Part shown: positions 24,310-33,501 of the stretch, one piece after another
Position numbering within the stretch: position 1 is the stretch's first letter
Layout of the letters: each line of letters begins with the position of its first letter
DNA from: Geomonas sp. Red32
Lineage (GTDB): Bacteria > Desulfobacterota > Desulfuromonadia > Geobacterales > Geobacteraceae
Length of the DNA stretch: 64,000 nucleotides
Direction: 5' to 3'
Assembly (NCBI RefSeq): GCF_023652955.1
Contig: NZ_JAKLOY010000007.1
Span: 1 to 64,000 of the forward strand
Made by a program: the position numbers and the translations under genes
The notes under the pieces: generated by a model
What the model was told of the DNA's origin: nothing
The model's input: only the letters and a program-made list of their open reading frames with translations
Database searches by the model: none

Positions 24310-25374
24310 ATGAAGATTCTCATCACCGGCAACATGGGATACGTGGGGCCCAACGCGGTGCGGCAGCTGAGAAGCAGCTATCCCGGGGCCCACCTGGTCG
24401 GGGTCGACGCCGGCTTCTTCTCCGGCTGCCTCACCCCCCAGGACTTCCTCCCCGAGACGAGGCTCGACCAGCAGATCTTCGCCGACGTCCGCTGGCTCGC
24501 CCGGGAGGCGCTGGAGGGGGTGGATGCCGTCGTCCACCTGGCCGCCATCTCCAACGACCCGATCGGCAACCTCTACGAAAAGGTCACCATGGAGATCAAC
24601 CACGAGGCCTCGGTCCGGCTCGCCTCCCTGGCTAAACAGGCCGGGGCCAAAGCCTTCGTCTTCGCCTCGAGCTGCAGCGTCTACGGCTCGGCCCAGGAGG
24701 CGGACCGCAACGAGGATTCCCCGCTCAACCCGTTGACCGCCTACGCCCGCTCCAAGGTGCAGACCGAGTACGACCTGAGGGCCCTGGCCGGGGAAGGGTT
24801 CACGGTCACCTGCCTGCGGTTCGCCACCGCCTGCGGGATCAGCGAACGGCTCCGGCTCGACCTGGTCCTCAACGATTTCGTGGCCGGTGCGGTGTCCGCA
24901 GGCGAGATCGGCATCCTGAGCGACGGGACCCCCTGGCGGCCGCTCATCGACGTGAAGGACATGGCCCGCGCACTCGACTGGGCGGTCGGGCGCGATCCCG
25001 CCTGCGGAGGGGAGTATCTCGTCGTCAACGCCGGGGGGGGGCACGGAAACTACCAGGTGAAGGAGATCGCCGAGGCGGTGGCCCGCATGGTCCCCGGTGT
25101 ACGGGTCAACCTCAACCGCAACGCCCCCCCCGACCGGCGCTCCTACCGGGTCAACTTCGACCGCTTCGCGAAGCTTGCCCCCGACCACCGGCCGCTGCAC
25201 ACCCTGGACGACTCCATCGCCGGGCTCAGGAAGGGGCTGGAGACGCTCAATTTCCGGGACCGCGATTTCCGTTCCTCCTTCTTCATCAGGCTCGTGCAGC
25301 TGAGCCATCTGCGGGAGAAGGGGCTTTTGACCGAGGACCTGCGCTGGAGCCACCGCCCCATGGGGCAGAAGTGA
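24310..25374 (+). CDS. NAD-dependent nucleotide-sugar epimerase/dehydratase (extended SDR)
   Basis: This 354-residue extended short-chain dehydrogenase has the NAD motif ILITGNMGYVGPNAV (Gly7, Gly10, Gly13) and the catalytic pair YARSK following SSCSVYGSAQEAD. The first motif ends G-x-V-G-P instead of G-x-I-G-S, seen in a subgroup that works on CDP- or dTDP-sugars in polysaccharide loci. It may be a 4,6-dehydratase, 4-epimerase or 4-reductase. It opens the nucleotide-sugar block of the operon, 47 bp after the barrel gene, and is followed by a C-methyltransferase. Together with the cytidylyltransferase at 29446 it probably acts on a CDP-sugar. Confidence 0.85.
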   Translation: MKILITGNMGYVGPNAVRQLRSSYPGAHLVGVDAGFFSGCLTPQDFLPETRLDQQIFADVRWLAREALEGVDAVVHLAAISNDPIGNLYEKVTMEINHEASVRLASLAKQAGAKAFVFASSCSVYGSAQEADRNEDSPLNPLTAYARSKVQTEYDLRALAGEGFTVTCLRFATACGISERLRLDLVLNDFVAGAVSAGEIGILSDGTPWRPLIDVKDMARALDWAVGRDPACGGEYLVVNAGGGHGNYQVKEIAEAVARMVPGVRVNLNRNAPPDRRSYRVNFDRFAKLAPDHRPLHTLDDSIAGLRKGLETLNFRDRDFRSSFFIRLVQLSHLREKGLLTEDLRWSHRPMGQK

Positions 25375-25396
25375 CCCGGCCATCAAGGAGAGGATT

Positions 25397-26635
25397 ATGA
25401 ACGAGCAGGCCACCTGCCGCTTCTGCGGCGCCCCCCTCACCGTCACCTTCGTCGACCTCGGGATGTCCCCCCTTTGCGAGAGCTACGTCCCCGCAGAGAA
25501 GATCAACAGCATGGAGCCGTTCTATCCGCTCCACGTCTACGTCTGCGGAAGCTGTTTCCTGGTCCAGCTCGAGCAGTACGTCGACTCCAGCGAAATCTTC
25601 ACCGAGTACGCCTACTTCTCCTCCTATTCCAACGACTGGCTCAAGCACTCGGAGCGCTACGTCGCCATGGCGGTGGAGCGTTTCGGGCTGGGCCGCTCTT
25701 CCCAGGTCATCGAGCTCGCCAGTAACGACGGCTACCTCCTCCAGTATTTCGTCAAGCGCGGCATCCCGGTGCTCGGCATCGAGCCGGCGGTCAACGTCGC
25801 CCAGGTGGCGGTCGCCAAGGGGGTGCCGACCCGGGTGGAGTTCTTCGGGGTGAAGTCGGCGCGCCGGCTGGTGACCCAGGGGGCGACGGCCGACCTGGTG
25901 ATCGGCAACAACGTGCTCGCCCAGGTCCCCGACGTGAACGACTTCGTGGAGGGGATCAAGCTCATCCTCAAGCCGGAGGGGACCGTCACCATAGAGTTCC
26001 CGCACCTGGCGAAGCTCATGGAGCAGAACCAGTTCGACACCATCTACCACGAGCACTTCTCCTACTTCTCGCTCCTCTCCGCCGAGGCGATCTTCGCCTC
26101 CCACGGGCTCACCATCTACGACGTGGAGGAGCTCCCCACCCACGGCGGGTCGCTCAGGATCTTCGCCCGCCACCGCGAGAGCGGGCGGCTGCTGGTGACC
26201 GGACGGGTGAAGGATCTCAGGCGCCGTGAGGATCTCTTGAGTCTTGGCCGCCTCGACGGCTATGAGGCCTTCGGAGAGCAGGTCAAGGAGACCAAGCGCA
26301 AGCTCCTCGAGTTCCTCATCGGCGCCAAGCGGCAGGGGAAGCGGATCGCCGGTTACGGCGCCCCCGGCAAGGGGAACACCCTGTTGAACTACTGCGGCAT
26401 CCGGACCGACTTCATCGACTTCACCGTGGACCGAAACCCCTACAAGCAGGGCAAGTTCCTTCCCGGCACCCACATCCCGATCCTCCACCCGGACCGGATT
26501 CGGGAGGCCAAGCCGGACTACCTCTTCATCCTCCCGTGGAACTTCAAGGAGGAGATCATCGAGCAGGAGTCCTACATCAGACAGTGGGGGGGGAGCTTCC
26601 TTATCCCCATCCCGGAAGTGAGGGTGGTGCCGTGA
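25397..26635 (+). CDS. Sugar C-methyltransferase (NDP-4-keto-hexose type)
   Basis: This 412-residue three-domain methyltransferase has an N-terminal zinc domain with Cys7-x2-Cys10 and Cys50-x2-Cys53. A SAM-binding Rossmann domain follows (about 75-240: VIELASNDGYLLQYF, then IEPAVNVAQVA). The C-terminal C-methyltransferase domain (about 245-405) contains GYGAPGKGNTLLNYCGI and the catalytic region FTVDRNPYKQGKFLPG. This architecture is that of TylC3/NovU/TcaB9-type enzymes, which add a methyl branch to carbon of a 4-keto-deoxysugar. Its presence predicts a branched-chain sugar in the polymer. The stop overlaps the next start by four bases (GTGA). Confidence 0.92.
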   Translation: MNEQATCRFCGAPLTVTFVDLGMSPLCESYVPAEKINSMEPFYPLHVYVCGSCFLVQLEQYVDSSEIFTEYAYFSSYSNDWLKHSERYVAMAVERFGLGRSSQVIELASNDGYLLQYFVKRGIPVLGIEPAVNVAQVAVAKGVPTRVEFFGVKSARRLVTQGATADLVIGNNVLAQVPDVNDFVEGIKLILKPEGTVTIEFPHLAKLMEQNQFDTIYHEHFSYFSLLSAEAIFASHGLTIYDVEELPTHGGSLRIFARHRESGRLLVTGRVKDLRRREDLLSLGRLDGYEAFGEQVKETKRKLLEFLIGAKRQGKRIAGYGAPGKGNTLLNYCGIRTDFIDFTVDRNPYKQGKFLPGTHIPILHPDRIREAKPDYLFILPWNFKEEIIEQESYIRQWGGSFLIPIPEVRVVP

Positions 26636-27171
26636 AATTTCGTCCGGCCGGGATAGCGGGGGCCTTCCTCGTGGAGATCGAGCGTCAGGAGGACGAGCGG
26701 GGATTCTTCGCCAGGAGCTGGTGTGCCCGCGAGTTCGAGGAGCAGGGGCTCAATCCCCGGATGGTCCAGTGCAACATCTCCTTCAACGCCGCCCGCGGCA
26801 CCCTCCGCGGCATGCACTACCAGATCGCCCCCTTCGAGGAGGTCAAGCTGGTGCGCTGCACGATGGGGTCGATCTACGACGTAATCGTCGATTTGAGGGA
26901 AGATTCCCCGACCTACCGGCGGCACTTCGGGGTGGAGCTCAACCCGCGCCGCCGGAACATGCTCTACGTTCCCGAGGGGGCCGCCCACGGCTTCCTCACC
27001 CTGGAGGACAACAGCGAGGTCTTCTACCAGATGTCCCAGTTCTACACCCCCGGCTCGGCCCGCGGCATCCGCTGGGACGATCCCCTCTTCGGGATCGAAT
27101 GGCCGGGTGAGGTCCGGGTGGTCTGCGAAAGGGACCGGCGCTATCCGGGCTACGCCAGGAGCGCCCCATGA
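26632..27171 (+). CDS. dTDP-4-keto-6-deoxyhexose 3,5-epimerase-like (RmlC family)
   Basis: This 179-residue cupin enzyme epimerises 4-keto-sugar nucleotides. Catalytic equivalents align with RmlC: His62 (RGMHYQ), Lys72 (VKLVRC), His119 (GAAHGF) and Tyr132/Tyr138 (VFYQMSQFYTP). The dDP.lgI.Wp signature is present as WDDPLFGIEWP. It starts at GTG, overlapping the C-methyltransferase stop, and its own stop overlaps the next ATG (ATGA), so translation is coupled. The natural substrate is probably the product of the upstream C-methyltransferase or of a dehydratase in the same operon, and need not be dTDP-linked. Confidence 0.9.
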   Translation: MKFRPAGIAGAFLVEIERQEDERGFFARSWCAREFEEQGLNPRMVQCNISFNAARGTLRGMHYQIAPFEEVKLVRCTMGSIYDVIVDLREDSPTYRRHFGVELNPRRRNMLYVPEGAAHGFLTLEDNSEVFYQMSQFYTPGSARGIRWDDPLFGIEWPGEVRVVCERDRRYPGYARSAP

Positions 27172-28502
27172 GCCGGCGCTACCTCGACATAGCGGTCGAC
27201 CGCGGGGAGGCGGGGGAGTGGATGCACACCCTGGTGAAGGAGCTCTACCCGATCTGCCGCAGCATCACCGGCGACGGCTTTCGGCGTTCCCTGCAGATAC
27301 TCGGGGAGCGGATCCCGCTTTCGGTGCGGGAGGTCGCTTCCGGGACCCCGGTCTTCGACTGGACGGTCCCCAGGGAGTGGAACGTCCGCGAGGCCTGGGT
27401 GAAGGACCCCGCCGGGCGGACGGTGGTGGACTTCCGCGACTCGAACCTCCACCTGGTGAGCTACAGCGTCCCGGTCCGCGGAAAGTTCTCCCTCCCGGCG
27501 CTCAGGGAGCATCTCCACACCCTTCCCGAGCATCCCGGCTGGATACCGTATCGGACCTCCTACTACCGGGAGGGGTGGGGGTTCTGCCTGCCGCACCGGA
27601 CCCTCGAGTCGCTTACCGAGGGGGAGTACGAGGTGCTGATCGACTCCTCCCTGGAGAAGGGGGCGCTCACCTACGGCGAGCTGCTTTTGCCGGGCGAGCT
27701 GGAGGAGGAGGTACTCGTCTCCGCCCATCTCTGCCACCCGTCGCTGGCCAACGACAACCTCTCCGGGGTGAGCCTCGCCGCCAGGCTGGCCCGGGATGCG
27801 ATGGAGAGCCGGTGCCGCTTCAGCTACCGGTTTCTCTTCATCCCGGGGACCATCGGCGCCATCGCCTGGCTGAGCCTCAACGAGGAGCGGGTGGCCAAGA
27901 TCAGGCACGGGGTGGTGCTGAGCGGGGTGGGGGACGGCGGGAAGTTTTCTTACAAGCGGAGCCGGCGCGGCAATGCGGAGATCGACCGGGCCGCCTGCCA
28001 CGCCTTGGCCGCCACCGGGGACCCCTTCGGCATCCTCGATTTCCATCCCTACGGCTACGACGAGCGGCAGTACTGCTCCCCCGCCTTCAACCTCCCGGTG
28101 GGACGGATCTCCCGGACGCCGTTCGGGGAGTACCCGCAGTACCACACCTCGGCCGACGACCTCTCCTTCGTGACCGCGGGGCAACTGGCGGACAGCCTGG
28201 AGAAGACGCTCGCCATCCTCAAGGTGGTGGAGAACAACGGCCGTTTCGTGAACCTCGCTCCCAAGGGGGAACCGCAGCTCGGCAGGCGGGGGATCTACTC
28301 GTCGCCCGAGCAAAACGAGGCCCTTCTCTGGGTGCTGAACCTCTCCGACGGCTGCCATACCCTGCTCGATATCGCCGAAAAGGCGCGGCTTCCCTTCGAT
28401 CGGGTGAGCGGCGCGGCGGCCCTCCTGGCCGAGCACGGATTGCTCAGGGAAGAGAAGGAGCCGACATGCCCCAGCGACTCTGCGGCCAGACTGTCCTGGT
28501 AA
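27168..28502 (+). CDS. DUF4910 aminopeptidase-like protein of the sugar cluster
   Basis: This 444-residue protein carries a DUF2172/DUF4910 aminopeptidase-like core (M28-related) and a C-terminal winged helix (about 375-440). Putative metal ligands lie in VSAHLCHPSLANDNLSG, FIPGTIGAIAW and the late YHTSADDLSF. A PA-like insert (about 70-140) interrupts the core. Such proteins recur in exopolysaccharide and lipopolysaccharide clusters, yet their reaction is unknown; hydrolysis or formation of an amide on an amino sugar is a reasonable guess. It overlaps the previous gene by four bases and the next by 37. There is no signal peptide, so it acts in the cytoplasm on precursors rather than on exported polymer. 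Confidence 0.85.
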   Translation: MSRRYLDIAVDRGEAGEWMHTLVKELYPICRSITGDGFRRSLQILGERIPLSVREVASGTPVFDWTVPREWNVREAWVKDPAGRTVVDFRDSNLHLVSYSVPVRGKFSLPALREHLHTLPEHPGWIPYRTSYYREGWGFCLPHRTLESLTEGEYEVLIDSSLEKGALTYGELLLPGELEEEVLVSAHLCHPSLANDNLSGVSLAARLARDAMESRCRFSYRFLFIPGTIGAIAWLSLNEERVAKIRHGVVLSGVGDGGKFSYKRSRRGNAEIDRAACHALAATGDPFGILDFHPYGYDERQYCSPAFNLPVGRISRTPFGEYPQYHTSADDLSFVTAGQLADSLEKTLAILKVVENNGRFVNLAPKGEPQLGRRGIYSSPEQNEALLWVLNLSDGCHTLLDIAEKARLPFDRVSGAAALLAEHGLLREEKEPTCPSDSAARLSW

Positions 28503-29404
28503 CCGGCGCCAGCGGTTTCATTGGCTCCCACCTCTGCCGCAGGCTCTGCGGGATGGGGGCGGCGGTGCATGCCGTTTCCCGTACCGGGGCAGGGGAGGCC
28601 GAGGGATGCGTCCGCTGGTGGCAGGGGGATCTGGCCGATCCGGGGACCGTACAGAAGCTCATGGCGGCGGTCCGGCCGGAGGTGATCTTCCATCTGGCCG
28701 GGTACCCGGTCGGGCGCCGGGAGGTCGAGCAGGTCTTCCCCTCCTTCCAGAGCAACCTCGCCAGCACGGTCAACGTCCTGGTCGCGGCCGCGCAGGTGGA
28801 TTGCCGGCGGATACTGCTGGCGGGCTCACTCGAGGAGCCCAAGGGGGGCGGCGCCCCGGGCTCCCCCTACACGGCGGCCAAAGCGGCCTCCAGCGCTTAC
28901 GGCCGGATGTTTCATCTCCTCTACGGCCTGCCGGTGGTCATCCCCCGCATCGGGATGGTCTACGGCCCCGGGCAGGAGGATTGCCGCAAACTGGTCCCCT
29001 ACGTGATCCTCAACGCGCTGCGGGGAAAGTCCCCCCGTCTCACGAGCGGCACGAGAGAGGTGGACTGGATCTACATCGAGGACGTGGTGGATGCCCTGGC
29101 CGCCGCGGCCGGGGCCGAGGGGATCGACGGGGAGAGCTTCGACGTCGCCAGCGGGGAGACCGTGGCCATCAGGGGCGTGGTGGAGAGGATCATCACGCTG
29201 GCCCGCCCGGGCCTGGCCGCTGAATTCGGGGCCGTCGCCGACCGGCCGCTGGAGGCCCCGCACTGGGCCGACGCCGGCCGCACCGCTTCTTTGATCGGCT
29301 GGAGGGCCACCACCCCGCTCGAGGAGGGGCTTAGGCGGACGGTGGAGTGGTACGCGGGGGAGTATCCGCCGCCGAAGCGGGCGGGGAGGGTAGGGGGGTA
29401 TTGA
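28466..29404 (+). CDS. NAD-dependent epimerase/dehydratase (extended SDR)
   Basis: This 312-residue SDR has the NAD motif LVTGASGFIGSHL (Gly14, Gly17, Gly20), VIFHLAGYPVGRREV, catalytic YTAAK, and the later RIGMVYGPGQ typical of nucleotide-sugar enzymes. It begins inside the 3' end of the DUF4910 gene, behind GAAGGAG. The usual SSxxxYG segment reads LAGSLEEPKGG, as in CDP-paratose/CDP-tyvelose-type reductases or epimerases. It may finish the CDP-sugar by reducing the 4-keto group. The exact reaction cannot be told from sequence alone. Confidence 0.82.
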   Translation: MPQRLCGQTVLVTGASGFIGSHLCRRLCGMGAAVHAVSRTGAGEAEGCVRWWQGDLADPGTVQKLMAAVRPEVIFHLAGYPVGRREVEQVFPSFQSNLASTVNVLVAAAQVDCRRILLAGSLEEPKGGGAPGSPYTAAKAASSAYGRMFHLLYGLPVVIPRIGMVYGPGQEDCRKLVPYVILNALRGKSPRLTSGTREVDWIYIEDVVDALAAAAGAEGIDGESFDVASGETVAIRGVVERIITLARPGLAAEFGAVADRPLEAPHWADAGRTASLIGWRATTPLEEGLRRTVEWYAGEYPPPKRAGRVGGY

Positions 29405-29445
29405 CAGGCCTGGCCGCCGGTTGGGGGTAGGCCGAGGAGGAAGCC

Positions 29446-30243
29446 ATGAAAGTCGTGCTCTTCTGCGGGGGCCTGGGGAGCCGGTTGAGGGACCATTCGG
29501 GGGATCTCCCCAAGCCGATGGTGAAGATCGGCTACCGTCCCATCCTCTGGCACCTGATGAAGTACTACGCCCACTTCGGCCACAAGGACTTCATCCTCTG
29601 CCTGGGCTACCGCGCCGACGCCATCAAGGAGTATTTCCTCAACTACAACGAGTACGTCTCCAACGACTTCACCATCCGTAACGGAGGTAAAGAGGTCTGC
29701 CTGGAGCAAAGCGACATCGCCGACTGGAACATCACCTGCGTCGACACCGGGCTCAAATCCAACATCGGCCAGCGCTTCAAGGCGGTGGAAAAGTACCTGG
29801 CCGGGGAGGAGTACTTCCTCGCCAACTACGCCGACGGTCTGTGCGATCTCCATCTCCCCGACCTGGTCGAGACCTTCAAGAAGAGCGGGAAGGTCGGCTG
29901 CTTTCTCTGCGTCAAACCGTCGCAGAGTTTCTCGGTGGTCTCCATCGGGGAAGGGCGGCGGGTGGAGAAGATCGAATACGTGCAGGACTCCGAGATGTAC
30001 ATAAACGGCGGGTTCTTCATCTTTCACCGCGACATCTTCCAGTACATAAACGACGGCGAGGAACTGGTGGTCGAGCCGTTCCAGCGCCTGATCGAGGAGC
30101 GGATGCTGATGGGGTACAAGTACGACCGGTTCTGGCACTGCATGGACACCTACAAGGAACAGCAGGAACTGAACGAGATGTACGAAAAGGGGGATGCTCC
30201 CTGGGAGATCTGGAATCCCCGTCACCACAAAGGAAGGCGCTGA
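29446..30243 (+). CDS. Glucose-1-phosphate cytidylyltransferase-like enzyme
   Basis: This 265-residue nucleotidyltransferase resembles RfbF/DdhA, which makes CDP-glucose from CTP and glucose-1-phosphate. Family segments are VVLFCGGLGSRLRD with PKPM (nucleotide loop), GYRPILWHLMKYYAHFG, WNITCVDTG, YADGLCD and MYINGGFFIF. It has the C-terminal FWHCMDTYKE, equivalent to the family's FW.PMDT.RD. The length is normal. It suggests that the two SDRs, the C-methyltransferase and the RmlC-like epimerase of this operon act on CDP-linked intermediates. A related enzyme making another NDP-sugar remains possible because several loop residues differ. Confidence 0.88.
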   Translation: MKVVLFCGGLGSRLRDHSGDLPKPMVKIGYRPILWHLMKYYAHFGHKDFILCLGYRADAIKEYFLNYNEYVSNDFTIRNGGKEVCLEQSDIADWNITCVDTGLKSNIGQRFKAVEKYLAGEEYFLANYADGLCDLHLPDLVETFKKSGKVGCFLCVKPSQSFSVVSIGEGRRVEKIEYVQDSEMYINGGFFIFHRDIFQYINDGEELVVEPFQRLIEERMLMGYKYDRFWHCMDTYKEQQELNEMYEKGDAPWEIWNPRHHKGRR

Positions 30244-30244
30244 C

Positions 30245-30916
30245 ATGCTCTCCTTGCGACTGAACCTGATCGAGGACCGTCCGCTGAGACTCCTCTTCCT
30301 GGGCGCCCACAGCGACGACATCGAGATCGGCTGCGGCGGGACGGTGCTGAAGCTTTTGGCCGGGAACCGCCACGCCGAGGTCCGCTGGGTGGTGCTCGGC
30401 TCCAGCGGCGAACGGGATGCCGAGGCCCTGGCGAGCGCCGAGGATTTCCTGCGGGGGGCGGGCAAGAGGACCGTGGTGGTCGAGCACTTCCGGGACGGCT
30501 TCTTTCCCTACCACGGGGGGGAGATCAAGGATTACTTCGAGCGGATGAAGGGGCGCTTCGCCCCCGACCTCATCTTCACCCATTACCGCAACGACCTCCA
30601 CCAGGACCACCGGCTCGTTTCCGAGCTGACCTGGAACACCTTCCGGGACCACCTGGTCCTGGAGTACGAGATCCTCAAGTACGACGGCGACCTCGGCAAC
30701 CCGAACCTCTTCGTAGCGCTCGACCGCGAGACGGCCGCCGAAAAGGTCTCCCTGCTCACCCGGCACTTCCGCTCCCAGTCGCGGCACCAGTGGTTTACCG
30801 AGGACTCCTTTCAGGGGTTGATGAGGATCCGGGGGGTGCAGAGTGCGGCGGGGGGCGGGTACGCCGAAGCCTTCTACTGCCGCAAGTGCGCCCTCGACTC
30901 CGGAGGACGGCCATGA
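30245..30916 (+). CDS. PIG-L/LmbE-family deacetylase
   Basis: This 223-residue protein of the zinc-dependent N-deacetylase family removes acetyl groups from amino sugars. The metal motif appears as FLGAHSDDIEIGCGG (His-Ser-Asp-Asp, in place of the common HPDD) and the second half as NDLHQDHRLVSEL. It lies directly behind the cytidylyltransferase, and its stop overlaps the flippase start (ATGA). In this operon it may deprotect an amino sugar before further acylation. That would fit an aminopeptidase-like DUF4910 protein acting on an amide, but no acetyltransferase is visible nearby. Confidence 0.88.
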   Translation: MLSLRLNLIEDRPLRLLFLGAHSDDIEIGCGGTVLKLLAGNRHAEVRWVVLGSSGERDAEALASAEDFLRGAGKRTVVVEHFRDGFFPYHGGEIKDYFERMKGRFAPDLIFTHYRNDLHQDHRLVSELTWNTFRDHLVLEYEILKYDGDLGNPNLFVALDRETAAEKVSLLTRHFRSQSRHQWFTEDSFQGLMRIRGVQSAAGGGYAEAFYCRKCALDSGGRP

Positions 30917-32385
30917 ACGACCTGAAGCAGAAAACCTTGCGGGGGGGGATCGCCAAGCTCCTCGGGCAGGTGGCCGACTTCCTGATCCGGATCGCCACCA
31001 CCGCGGTGCTCGCGCGGCTGCTCGACCCGAAGGATTTCGGCCTGGTCGCCATGGTGACCGTGGTGACCGGGGTCTACGCCCGCTTCACCACCGCGGGGCT
31101 TTCCTCGGCCACCGTCCAGCACGACGAGGTCACCGAGGGACAGCTCTCCACCCTGTTCTGGGTCAACATGGCGGCCGGGATGGCGCTGGCCATCCTCTGC
31201 GTGGTCACCGCGCCGGCCCTGGCATCCTTTTACCGGGAACCCCGTCTCTACTGGATCACCGTCGCGCTGGCGGCGGGATTTTTGGCCAACGCGGCCGGGG
31301 TCCAGCACTCGGCACTCCTGCAGCGCGAGATGCGCTTCACCGCCCTGACCGTCTGCGAAACGGTGGCCCAGGCGGTAGCCCTGACCGCCGGCGTTGTCTG
31401 CGCCTGGCTGGGGGTGGGGTACTGGGCGCTGGTGGCCATGGCGGTGGTGGGGCCCGCCGTCGCTTCGGCCGGCAAATGGATCGCCACCGGGTGGGTGCCG
31501 GGGAGACCGCGGCGCGGCAGCGGGGTCCGCCCCATGCTCCGCTTCGGCGGCACCCTCACCGTCAACGGGCTGGTCTGCTACCTGGGGTACAACCTGGAGA
31601 AGGTTCTTTTGGGGCGCTTCTGGGGGGCGGCCAGCCTCGGGGTCTACGGGCGGGCCTTCAACCTGATCAACATCCCGACCGACAGCCTGAACAGTTCGGT
31701 GGGGGGGGTGGCCTTCGCGGCCCTGTCGCGGGTGCAGGGGGAGCCGGAGCGGCTCAGACGCTACTTCCTGAAGGGGTACACCCTGGTGATGTCGATGACC
31801 CTCCCGATCACCATCTGCTGCGCGCTCTTCGCCGAGGAGATCGTCCTCGTGCTCCTGGGGCCCAAGTGGCACGAGGCGGCGGTCATCTTCCGGCTGCTGG
31901 CCCCCACCGTGCTGGTGTACGGGATGATCAACCCGATGGCCTGGCTTCTTCTCTCGTCCGGGTTGCAGGCGCGGAGCCTGAAGATCGCCCTGGTCATCGC
32001 CCCCCTGATGATCACCGCCGACCTGCTCGGGCTTTCCTGGGGGCCGCGCGGGGTGGCCCTGGCGACCTCGGCCGCCATGACGCTCTGGCTCGTCCCCCAC
32101 ATCCTCTGGTGCATCCACGGCACCGTGATCTCGGTTGCCGACCTTTCCCACGCCATCGCCATGCCGCTTGTGTCCGGGATCGCCTCGGCGGGGGTGACCT
32201 TCGGGGTGAAGTACTGGGCGGGCGGCCTGCTGGCCCCGGTGCCGCGGCTATTGGCCGGCGGCGTGGTGATGCTCCTCTCCTACCTGGGGATGCTCCTGTT
32301 CGTCCTCGGGCAAAAGGAGCTCTACCTCGATCTGTACCGCGGGATACGGGGAGCCAGCGGCAAGGTGGCCCCCGATGCCGGCTGA
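30913..32385 (+). CDS. Wzx-type flippase 1 (MOP superfamily)
   Basis: This 490-residue polytopic membrane protein has 12-14 hydrophobic helices and the WzxC/PST-family start MNDLKQKTLRGGIAKLL, then LARLLDPKDFGLVAMVTVV. These proteins flip lipid-linked oligosaccharide repeats across the inner membrane. Translation is coupled to the deacetylase gene. A close paralogue lies at 34611-36080; both share the N-terminal motif and the mid-protein LGRFWGAASLGVYGRAF pattern. Two flippases in one operon may mean two repeat units or a duplication. Confidence 0.9.
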   Translation: MNDLKQKTLRGGIAKLLGQVADFLIRIATTAVLARLLDPKDFGLVAMVTVVTGVYARFTTAGLSSATVQHDEVTEGQLSTLFWVNMAAGMALAILCVVTAPALASFYREPRLYWITVALAAGFLANAAGVQHSALLQREMRFTALTVCETVAQAVALTAGVVCAWLGVGYWALVAMAVVGPAVASAGKWIATGWVPGRPRRGSGVRPMLRFGGTLTVNGLVCYLGYNLEKVLLGRFWGAASLGVYGRAFNLINIPTDSLNSSVGGVAFAALSRVQGEPERLRRYFLKGYTLVMSMTLPITICCALFAEEIVLVLLGPKWHEAAVIFRLLAPTVLVYGMINPMAWLLLSSGLQARSLKIALVIAPLMITADLLGLSWGPRGVALATSAAMTLWLVPHILWCIHGTVISVADLSHAIAMPLVSGIASAGVTFGVKYWAGGLLAPVPRLLAGGVVMLLSYLGMLLFVLGQKELYLDLYRGIRGASGKVAPDAG

Positions 32386-32401
32386 GGAGCAGGAGTTCCC
32401 C

Positions 32402-33400
32402 ATGGTAAGCGCCCTCGATAAAGCGATGCCGCTGGTTTCGGTCCTCACCCCCGTCTACAACGGTGAGCCCTACCTCTCCGAGTGCATCGAAAGCGTGCTG
32501 GCGCAGGATTACCGCAACTGGGAGTACGTGATCGTCAATAACCGCAGTACCGACACGTCTCTTGAGACCGCGCAGAGCTTCGCACGCCGCGATCCCCGCA
32601 TCCGGGTAATCGACAACGAGCGGTTCGTCGACGTCATCCAGAACCACAACCGTGCCTTCGAGGCCGCTTCCCGGGAGAGCGTTTACTGCAAGGTGGTTTC
32701 CGCCGACGACTGGCTCTACCCGGAGTGTATCTCCCGGATGGTCGAGGTGGCCGAGCGGCACCCGCAGGCCGCCATAGTCGGCTCCTACGCCATCGCGGGT
32801 GACAAGGTGAATTACCTGGGGCTGCCGCTTAAGCGGGAATACTTCCCTGGCCGCGAGGTGGGGAGGCTGCGCCTTTTGGGAGCGGGGATCCTCGGCTGCC
32901 CGACCTCCGTTCTCTACCGGAGCTCGGTGGTGAGGAGCCAGCGTCCGTTTTTCGCGGTGGAGACCCCCAATGCCGACATCGACACCTGTTTCCGGGTGCT
33001 GACCCAGGCCGACTTCGGTTTCGTCCACCAGATCCTCTCCTTCATCAGGACGCATGACCGGTCGGTGAGCTCCAAGCTGATGAAGCTCGACTCCTTCCTG
33101 GTCGACAAGATCGAGTTCCTGGTCCGCTACGGCCCGTACTACCTCTCCAAGGAGGAGTGCGAGGTCCGGCTGGAGGCCATCATGGAGGAGTACTACCAGC
33201 ATCTGGCCGACAGCACCATCTCGTGCTGGGATCCCGCCTTCAACCGCTACCACCGTTCCCGGATGGTGGCGATGGGGCTCGAGATCAGCAGCCGGAAGCT
33301 GGCCATGGCCATCGCGGCCAAGATCGTCAACGGCATCTTCAACCCGAAGCTGCTCGGTGAGAAGATCGTCCGCCGCTTCATCGCCAACAAACCACGCTGA
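32402..33400 (+). CDS. Glycosyltransferase family 2
   Basis: This 332-residue GT-A enzyme has PLVSVLTPVYNGEPYLSEC at the nucleotide-binding start and the metal motif KVVSADDWLYPECI (Asp-Asp in place of DxD). VETPNADIDTCFRVL provides the general-base region. No membrane helix is evident, so it works at the cytoplasmic face on lipid-linked intermediates. I prefer the ATG at 32402, behind CAGGAG with six-base spacing; an ATG nine codons earlier (32375) would overlap the flippase gene. The donor and linkage are unknown. Confidence 0.85.
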   Translation: MVSALDKAMPLVSVLTPVYNGEPYLSECIESVLAQDYRNWEYVIVNNRSTDTSLETAQSFARRDPRIRVIDNERFVDVIQNHNRAFEAASRESVYCKVVSADDWLYPECISRMVEVAERHPQAAIVGSYAIAGDKVNYLGLPLKREYFPGREVGRLRLLGAGILGCPTSVLYRSSVVRSQRPFFAVETPNADIDTCFRVLTQADFGFVHQILSFIRTHDRSVSSKLMKLDSFLVDKIEFLVRYGPYYLSKEECEVRLEAIMEEYYQHLADSTISCWDPAFNRYHRSRMVAMGLEISSRKLAMAIAAKIVNGIFNPKLLGEKIVRRFIANKPR

Positions 33401-33501
33401 TTCCATTGGTAAGGCACCACCTAACCGGGGCGGCCATCTGCGGCGGGCCGGACCTCCCACTCGTTTTGTTTCCCGCGCCGGGAAAGTGGTCGGAGAGCGC
33501 C

